Shown piece by piece: positions 30,983 to 37,222 of a stretch of DNA of 37,222 nucleotides. A program made the translations under genes and the position numbers. The DNA is taken from contig JASJQH010006929.1 of the NCBI GenBank assembly GCA_040143965.1, positions 1 through 37,222 of the forward strand, written 5' to 3'. How positions within the stretch are numbered: the first letter of the stretch is position 1; the number at the start of each line of letters is the position of its first letter. This DNA comes from Basidiobolus ranarum (Eukaryota > Basidiobolomycota > Basidiobolomycetes > Basidiobolales). Below the pieces are notes generated by a model, which worked only from the letters and a program-made list of their open reading frames with translations, was not told where the DNA came from and searched no databases.

Positions 30983-31913
30983 ATGTCCTCTCCACACCAG
31001 CTCCAACTCGACATGAATATTGAACTTGATAGATTCAACTATCAATTCGCTTCAGAATTACTCTCTAGTGTACGTATACATTGTACAGCTATGACCTGAG
31101 TGGAATATCTCTTTTAATCCTTCTTCTTCTGTAGACGCCTTCAAAATTAAACTTCCATCATTTTCTGAATGGAAATCCTGACTTTCAAACAGACTGTTAT
31201 CAGAACTATCACATGATGGCTTCACCCTGTGAAAGTACTTACAGTCAGGAAACTGACTATGCCCTACTAGAGTTGGACTCAGAGCGAGAAAGTAAATTGA
31301 AGCTTGAAGGGGGTCTACTGGAGAATAAATTGAAGCTCGAAGAGGAACTGCTGGAGAATTTTTCCAATTGCGCAACTTATATGAATCTGTACAAATCACA
31401 GAACCAATTTGTCGATTCCACCAATTCTCTACTCAATAACTCGCATGCCATGAACACTCCAATGATCCCTTCTTATGCAGAGGTAGACCAGACTGGAATA
31501 ATGCTACCACAATTACAAACCACCTCCGAATCACCTAAGCGTTCTCGAGGCCGTAGAGCATCCAGTAAACCAGACACCTCTGCTGGAGCCAAATCCTTCA
31601 ACTGTGAATATATGGATTGTGGTAAAGTCTTTAAAAGATCTGAACACCTAAAGCGTCACATTCGATCCATTCACACTCTGGAGAAACGTAAGTATATTTC
31701 TCGAACGATCCTCATACGTTTGATGATAATTAACCTACATTGGTATTAGCGTTTCAATGCCCTTTTCCCGCCTGCTCCAAACGCTTCTCTAGATCGGATA
31801 ATTTGAATCAACACATAAGGATTCATCGTCATTCAAAGGATAAAAGAATGCTGCATGGCCATGAGGGATTCGGCTCGTTCGTGCAGTCTTCATTCAATAG
31901 TGGACACCTGTGA
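30983..31913 (+). CDS. C2H2 zinc-finger transcription factor, Msn2/Msn4-like, intron-containing copy
   Basis: Three exons (30983-31069, 31135-31687, 31750-31913; GT-AG) give 267 residues. The protein aligns end to end with the factor at 9290-10309: MSSP...LDMNIELDRF against MSSP...[21 protein letters not shown] against [11 protein letters not shown], the KRSRGRRASSKPDT basic patch, and two C2H2 fingers with the same RSEHLKRH and RSDNLNQH helices. The second intron falls in the linker between the fingers (after TLEK), and without it the second finger is lost, so the splice is well supported. The first intron lies where the intronless copy has about 29 extra residues. A CCCCT-type target is inferred from the helices. 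It contains an imperfect internal repeat (KLKLEGGLLEN / KLKLEEELLEN). Confidence 0.88.
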
Positions 31914-32253
31914 TGCTTAATAGAATGTAGTCAATAATTCTTGTGTGTTCTTTCTCCTGCGCTTGTTAGACAACATTCATTAGATAGAAATCTACCTCTC
32001 AAATGTTGACTGTTTGGGAAAAGATCAATTACTTTCTGGGAAGTGGAGCCGGAAATGTAAGTCACTTTAACAATCCTAATCTATCTTTCATTCGTTGCAT
32101 TCGTAGAGTAAAGCACTATTTATATAATCAAATGGCTATTTATGTAAGCAAATGGCTTGCACTATTTATGTAAATCAATGTCAAAAAATATAATAAACTA
32201 GATTAGCATCAAGATTAGTGGTTAAGTGCGTATTTATTCAAATACTAGTGTTT
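31914..32253. other. Convergent intergenic region
   Basis: 340 bp between the stops of the zinc-finger and RAD16-type genes. A short AT-rich stretch contains a repeated CACTATTTATGTAA-like segment (about 32112-32173). Nothing else seen. Confidence 0.5.
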
Positions 32254-34536
32254 TCATAGCACAAATAAAAATCGCAAATCTTCCACTGAGAGTCGCGATA
32301 GCGCTGCCATATCCTTTCCTATCGTACTATCAAACAGTGCTTTCTTTTTCTTTTGTAGCTGAACGATGCGTGACTCAATAGAGTTCTCCACTATTAAACG
32401 AGTAATTCGAATTGGCCGATGTTGTCCTAGCCGATGAATTCTATCCATTGCCTGATCTTCGACTGCTGGATTCCACCATGGATCCATGATAAACACCTGA
32501 CTCGCTTCAGTCAAATTTAGTGCAACTCCACCGGCCTTTAGACTAATTAGAAATACAGACAGTTCAGGTTTCGACATAAATGATTTTATAACTGCTTCTC
32601 GCTGTATAGGTCCCATGCGACCATCCAAACGACAACATGAGAATCCTGCTCGGTTTAGTCTCCATTGAATTAGATCAAGGAAATTCACAAATTGTGAGAA
32701 AACAATACTCTTGATGGTCGAATCTTTTTTGCGAAGATTGGTTAATTCCTCTACAAGCGCTTCAATCTTCGTAGAGGATTTCCACTTGTTCATATCAATC
32801 CGATTTACAATTGAGCTACGAATAAAGAAATTCTGGCTATCATTAATTGTTTGGTTTTGGCTAGTGCATGGTAACTCATATGTGGGTTGTGCCAAGTCTA
32901 TCGCAAGTTGAGAAAAGCAAACGGGACACAATGGTACCTCTTCTAAGCTACTTTGCATATATTGGTTCGCATCTTCTCGACAAAACACATGTTTGCACTT
33001 AGCCACAATGGGCTCTTCCGGCTCTTCACTACATATTCCACACACCAATGCACTCAACGTTTTGTTCTTGGATAGTAATAAATCTGGATGGTTTACCACT
33101 TGACGCATTTTCATTAGCAAGTCAAAAATACTAGCATAATTATTCAGTATTGTTCCCTGTTGGACATATGTGGTAAATTTTCTTTTTGAGTCTGTATATA
33201 ACGACTCATAAATTTCTTCCTCCTCTTCGTTAAAGTAATTTAATCTGATTGTAACATTCTTTGGCGGTAGCCCTAAGTCATCTTCTTTTTCAAGCTTGGT
33301 TCTTCGTAACATCATTCGATCAAGTAATTTACCAAGCTTCTCGAAGGCTAGTTGTCCTTCACCATTCGCACCAAATGTTTGGATCGGCTTTAATATTTCT
33401 TGATTCCACCAACAGATGTGGCTCATTGGGCTATGACCACAAATATCACAGTGACCCCAGTCACTAAACTTCCACGACAAACTCTTGCAGGGGCAGTTTT
33501 GACAATAGTAGTAACTATAAGGATCTGCTCGAAGGAACCGAAGCAGAGAGTATAATTCACCAACTCTGTTCTGGAGAGGAGTGCCAGTGAGTGACCATTT
33601 ACAACTTGACTCAAGAGCAAACACTGAACGTGCCGTACTACTTCCTCGATCCTTGATACTATGGGCTTCATCTAGAACTATTCGATACCAGTGGATTTTA
33701 TGGAGCAGAGATCTTTCTTTTACCAGCCCATGTTTACGTCTGAATCCCTGTTCTTGTTTCCGGAAAGCTGCCTCAATGATTGAGTACGTAGTGAGAACTA
33801 CATCGTGTTTCTTCAGAACCCGAATATCTTCAGTTCGATTACTTCCATGAAATATCAGGGTGGACAGTGCTTCAGTATGTGTGGTCAACTCTGCATGCCA
33901 CTGCATTAGCGCCACAGTGGGGGCAATCACAAGGTTGGGCTTTCTGCGAGGCTTACTTAAGAGAAGAGCTATCATTTGAATGGTTTTTCCCATTCCCATT
34001 TCGTCGGCCAGGATTCCTCCGCGAAATTCTGTACACTCTTGACTTCTCATCCAAGTAACGCCCTCTTTCTGGAATGGTAAAAGAGATAGCTTCAAGCCGG
34101 GTGGTTGATCTATAAGGTTTCGGTCAACGTCTTGGTTTTTGCTCCACTTCATCCACGTATGGACTAGTTTAGGATGCAAATCTTTCAGACTTTGCATTTT
34201 TTGTCTCCTTCTTAATTGTGCTCTAGCCTCAGCATTCATTGGGTGAGCAATTGGTCGAATATCTTCACTAGAGCCTTGCACATTCTGCGCTGGACAAGTA
34301 GACTCAGTTTTATTTTGTATGATCTCGATAATCACATTATCTTGAACATCTCCTACAACCTCTGTTCCTTTACCTATCTTGTTGAAAGTGATGTCAAGAG
34401 GACTGCTAGGTAATGGGGGCATAATACGTGATCTAGACGTACTTCGACGTACAGTAGGTGACGGTTCAGCAATGTTATCATCTTCTGTCTTGTTATCACC
34501 GGAAAATGTAAAGGAATGTCTTCTTTCTTGACTCAT
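32254..34536 (-). CDS. RAD16: DNA repair SNF2-type ATPase with RING finger, RAD16-like
   Basis: An intronless 760-residue protein, close to yeast Rad16. It acts, with Rad7, in global-genome nucleotide excision repair; the RING gives ubiquitin-ligase potential. Domains: a disordered N-terminus (1-115); SNF2 ATPase lobe 1 with LLPFQKEGVTWM, Walker A DEMGMGKT, APTVALMQW, DEAH box and SLTGTPLQN; the Rad16-typical Cys/His-rich insert in the ATPase (CQNCPCKS ... HCDICGHSPMSHICWWN); a C3HC4 RING inserted between the lobes (CGICSEEPEEPIVAKCKHVFC ... PLCPVC); and lobe 2 with VFSQF, LDGRM, LISLKAGGVALNLTEA and DQAMDRIHRLGQ. The RING-in-helicase layout without a HIRAN domain fits Rad16 rather than Rad5. 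The ATG at 34536 is the first in frame. All motifs look complete. Confidence 0.95.
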   Translation of the reverse strand: MSQERRHSFTFSGDNKTEDDNIAEPSPTVRRSTSRSRIMPPLPSSPLDITFNKIGKGTEVVGDVQDNVIIEIIQNKTESTCPAQNVQGSSEDIRPIAHPMNAEARAQLRRRQKMQSLKDLHPKLVHTWMKWSKNQDVDRNLIDQPPGLKLSLLPFQKEGVTWMRSQECTEFRGGILADEMGMGKTIQMIALLLSKPRRKPNLVIAPTVALMQWHAELTTHTEALSTLIFHGSNRTEDIRVLKKHDVVLTTYSIIEAAFRKQEQGFRRKHGLVKERSLLHKIHWYRIVLDEAHSIKDRGSSTARSVFALESSCKWSLTGTPLQNRVGELYSLLRFLRADPYSYYYCQNCPCKSLSWKFSDWGHCDICGHSPMSHICWWNQEILKPIQTFGANGEGQLAFEKLGKLLDRMMLRRTKLEKEDDLGLPPKNVTIRLNYFNEEEEEIYESLYTDSKRKFTTYVQQGTILNNYASIFDLLMKMRQVVNHPDLLLSKNKTLSALVCGICSEEPEEPIVAKCKHVFCREDANQYMQSSLEEVPLCPVCFSQLAIDLAQPTYELPCTSQNQTINDSQNFFIRSSIVNRIDMNKWKSSTKIEALVEELTNLRKKDSTIKSIVFSQFVNFLDLIQWRLNRAGFSCCRLDGRMGPIQREAVIKSFMSKPELSVFLISLKAGGVALNLTEASQVFIMDPWWNPAVEDQAMDRIHRLGQHRPIRITRLIVENSIESRIVQLQKKKKALFDSTIGKDMAALSRLSVEDLRFLFVL

Positions 34537-34800
34537 GAGTTCAACGCTTTCTAATGGATGAGAGGGGATCTATCCAACTAAATATCTTACTGCATCGATC
34601 TTCCCATCAAATTGAAGGCTGTGCTTGTATGATTGTCTCAATGATATGCTCTTGCTCAAATATGGGGTTTAACTTGGGCTTTAATATCAAATAAACACTG
34701 ACTAGCTAAAAATGAAATGGGAATGATAGGATTAATGATGGGTTTTCAGTTCAGTTTACAAGAATTAATAGTCAAAATGTTCGTGATTAAATTATCTATG

Positions 34801-37222
34801 TTAGTTGACATCTTCCAGATTTTGTTTACTAACAAGCATGTGATAAAATCCTCGTTTAGCCACTAACTCGTTATGCGTACCAAGTTCGATGACAGCCCCC
34901 TTTTTAACTACCGCGATAAGATCTGCATTCTGAATGGTAGAGAGTCGATGAGCAATGGTGATGGTGGTTCGACCCTCAGCGGCTGTATCTAATGCGGCCT
35001 GTACAACTTGCTCGCTCTCCGAATCTAATGCACTGGTAGCTTCGTCTAATAGAAGTAATTTTGGATTGCGAATGATAGCACGAGCAATTGCCACACGTTG
35101 TTTTTGCCCACCGGAAAGTTGGGTTCCCTTCTGACCAACACTGGTATTGTAGCCATCGGGAAGGCTGACGATAAAATCGTGGATGTTGGCTGATTTGGCG
35201 GCTACCTCAATTCGTGTTTGAAGTTCCTTCGAAATCTCCAGGCTACCATCTTCTCTTGTTTGTAGGTTATTAATGATACCATAGGCAATGTTTTCTCCAA
35301 TACTACAGCCAAATAAGACGGGTTCTTGACCTACAGTCGCCATATGAGATCGTAGTTCACCAATATTCCAATCACGAACATCAATATCCTCAACATTGAC
35401 TGAGTTGGCCTTATAAACACCGTTACTCATATCACGCTGTCGACGCACTTGTGTAACATCGTAAAATCTCTGTATCAAAGCCACGATAGTTGACTTACCA
35501 GAGCCAGAGGACCCCACGAGTGCTACACTCTTACCTGCAACAACAGATAAGTCAAAGCCTTGCAATATGGGTATCTTTGAACGTGAGGGATATGAGAAAT
35601 AAGCATGATTGATGTCTACTTTTCCAGAGAAATCGGAAGGTGATGAAGCACCAGTATCGAGTGAGGAGTCGATATTGGGTTTACGAGCTAATAGTTCCAG
35701 AATATCATTGGCGGCAACTTTAGCTTTGGATATATTCCCAGTAAACGATGAAGCTTGTCCAACGGAGACCGCTGCAAACATGATTGAGAACAAGACCTGC
35801 GACATTTGTGAAAAGTCATATTCACCACTGATGATAAGGCGTGAACCATACCAAAAGGCGAGTGCATAAACTAGATAGACAACACCATTGGAGAAGCCAG
35901 TACCGACGGAAGATAAAGCAGCTCCACGAACAGCAGTTTGGTGAGCTGGCAAGTTACGCTCCTCAAACATAGTCTTGAATGTATCTTCACGGGCCAAAGA
36001 TGCTACAGTACGCATATTTTCAACACTTTCGGACGCAATTTGGGCTGCTTTCTCATACGCTATTTTGGTCTTTCCACTGAAACCTGTTAGCGATTTCATT
36101 TGTAGTACCGAAGCAATAACGATGACAGGAACGCAAGCTAGAACGACAAATGCCAACTTCCATCCACTAGTAAAGGCAATAATCATTCCCGCTGCCAATC
36201 CAAAGAAAGCTTGTAAAATGGTTCCGGCCAATTTACCAGTCAGCTCTTGCACCATTTGCGCCTCAGTTGATAATTTGGAGGTGAGTATACCAGTTCCGTT
36301 CTTTTCATCATCGAAGAAGGCTACTTCCTGGCGAAGGTAAGCGGTAAAGCTCAAGTTTCGTAAACGCCGTGTCAGTCTTTCACCAGCTATAGAAAACACA
36401 GCAATTTTTGCAAATGATGAAGCAAAAGATACAATTCCCAGTACTACGAACATGAGCGACCAGAAGTTAGAGTCTTTCTTGAACTTTTCTGGGTTATCGT
36501 TAATTAGTTCAAATGTTACCAGAATTTTGGTGAAAATAATGGAGAATATAGGCATAATAACTCCATCTATGGCTGAGCCTAGCGTTCCGATCAGAAGTAA
36601 ATGTAGTTCGGGCCCATTGAGCTTCATCACACTCCAGAAGGAATATGATTCGTTTTTATCTTCTTGCGCATTCACAATCTTAGAAGTATTGCTGTTATGA
36701 CTGAGTTGTGATACACGGCTAGCAAGTTTGCTGATCGGGTCTACTTGAGTGTCACCCATAGCAGCTCCATCACCCCCTGCGTTATCTTCAACAAATTCGA
36801 TGTTCTCTTCATTTTTCTTATTCATTTGTTCCTCCAGGATCTTTAGTTCTTGAGCCTTTACAAGGCCTGCATATACGCCATTCTGAGCAATCAAATCGGT
36901 GTGGGTGCCAGATTCAACCATTACGCCATGTTGCATGACCACAATCAAGTCAGCATTCTTGATAGTTGAAAGTCGATGCGCAATGACGATGGTGGTTCTG
37001 TTCTGGGCTGCTTTATCCAAGGCATCCTGTACAATTCCCTCAGATTCGGTATCCAGCGCACTGGTAGCTTCATCCAGCAATAGGATTTTGGGGTTTTTAA
37101 TCAAAGCACGAGCAATAGCAATTCTCTGCTTTTGGCCACCTGACAGAAGGGCTCCCTTCTCACCTACGAGGGTATCATACTTTTCGGGGAGTGCAGACAC
37201 AAATTCATGGGCATTAGCTTGC
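34801..37222 (-). CDS. ABC transporter, ABCB (P-glycoprotein/MDR) type, 5' part beyond the window
   Basis: The frame is open to the window edge (at least 806 residues seen; start missing). It is a full-length-type exporter. Seen in order: the end of the first nucleotide-binding domain (NAHEF, LSGGQKQRIAIARAL, Walker B ILLLDEATSALD, H-loop IAHRLST); a charged linker of about 80 residues; the second membrane domain with about six hydrophobic segments, starting after SFWSVMKLNGPE; and the second nucleotide-binding domain with Walker A GSSGSGKST, Q-loop VGQEPVLF, LSGGQKQRVAIARAI, LLLLDEATSALD and IAHRLST. Known relatives export lipids, peptides or drugs across membranes; the substrate here is unknown. 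Between Walker A and the Q-loop there are about 14 residues more than in mammalian P-glycoprotein, and a 39-nt GT...AG segment lies there (35410-35448). Confidence 0.93.
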   Translation of the reverse strand, partial: QANAHEFVSALPEKYDTLVGEKGALLSGGQKQRIAIARALIKNPKILLLDEATSALDTESEGIVQDALDKAAQNRTTIVIAHRLSTIKNADLIVVMQHGVMVESGTHTDLIAQNGVYAGLVKAQELKILEEQMNKKNEENIEFVEDNAGGDGAAMGDTQVDPISKLASRVSQLSHNSNTSKIVNAQEDKNESYSFWSVMKLNGPELHLLLIGTLGSAIDGVIMPIFSIIFTKILVTFELINDNPEKFKKDSNFWSLMFVVLGIVSFASSFAKIAVFSIAGERLTRRLRNLSFTAYLRQEVAFFDDEKNGTGILTSKLSTEAQMVQELTGKLAGTILQAFFGLAAGMIIAFTSGWKLAFVVLACVPVIVIASVLQMKSLTGFSGKTKIAYEKAAQIASESVENMRTVASLAREDTFKTMFEERNLPAHQTAVRGAALSSVGTGFSNGVVYLVYALAFWYGSRLIISGEYDFSQMSQVLFSIMFAAVSVGQASSFTGNISKAKVAANDILELLARKPNIDSSLDTGASSPSDFSGKVDINHAYFSYPSRSKIPILQGFDLSVVAGKSVALVGSSGSGKSTIVALIQRFYDVTQVRRQRDMSNGVYKANSVNVEDIDVRDWNIGELRSHMATVGQEPVLFGCSIGENIAYGIINNLQTREDGSLEISKELQTRIEVAAKSANIHDFIVSLPDGYNTSVGQKGTQLSGGQKQRVAIARAIIRNPKLLLLDEATSALDSESEQVVQAALDTAAEGRTTITIAHRLSTIQNADLIAVVKKGAVIELGTHNELVAKRGFYHMLVSKQNLEDVN

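Noticed and set aside
35975-36340. 121-codon forward open frame
   Set aside because: Antisense shadow of the ABC transporter membrane domain.
1-37222. Transposon, virus-derived element or CRISPR-like array
   Set aside because: No transposase, reverse transcriptase, capsid or integrase blocks, no long terminal repeats, and no regularly spaced repeats were seen. The only tandem repeats are the 76-bp duplication and the 13-bp minisatellite.

Overview
The window looks like nuclear DNA of a fungus, most likely an early-diverging (zygomycete-grade) lineage. The evidence is AT-rich intergenic DNA, many short introns (about 54-115 nt, GTAAGT-like donors, YAG acceptors), a Mucoromycota-style GPI-anchored chitin deacetylase, Ser/Ala-rich GPI proteins, an Msn2/4-type zinc-finger pair, a Mei2-like protein, and a cholesterol-dependent-cytolysin (CDC) family protein of a kind I recall being reported from insect-associated fungi. 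I cannot name the species. No transposon, virus-derived element, rRNA or convincing tRNA was found.

Layout from left to right: complex I subunit NDUFB8 (845-1591, +); two convergent Ser/Ala-rich GPI-type secreted paralogs (2268-2693, +; 3409-3795, -); chitin deacetylase (4757-5815, +); a 16-exon gamma-glutamyltranspeptidase (6204-8831, +) with an apparent 3-nt exon; an intronless Msn2/4-like zinc-finger factor (9290-10309, -); a 2.5 kb divergent intergenic region holding a 76-bp tandem duplication; a secreted CDC-family protein (12852-14473, +); ATP synthase subunit e (15041-15528, +); farnesyl diphosphate synthase (16171-17402, +); a mitochondrial cysteine-synthase-like protein (17646-18903, -); meiotic MND1 (19382-20438, -); a divergent pair of uricases (20810-21700, -; 22369-23265, +); an adenosine-deaminase-like protein (23684-25198, +); a Mei2-like three-RRM protein (26639-29311, +); a second, intron-containing zinc-finger paralog (30983-31913, +); RAD16-type SNF2/RING protein (32254-34536, -); and the 3' two-thirds of an ABCB/P-glycoprotein-type transporter (34801 to beyond 37222, -).

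The genes form no operon-like unit. Loose themes are mitochondrial respiration (NDUFB8, ATP synthase e), purine breakdown (two uricases beside an ADA-like deaminase), meiosis (MND1, Mei2-like), and cell wall or surface (chitin deacetylase, GPI proteins). The most unusual items are the fungal CDC, the 3-nt exon, the divergent uricase duplication with a peroxisomal signal on only one copy, and an identical 16-bp CCCCT-containing element upstream of both zinc-finger paralogs, which suggests auto- or cross-regulation.
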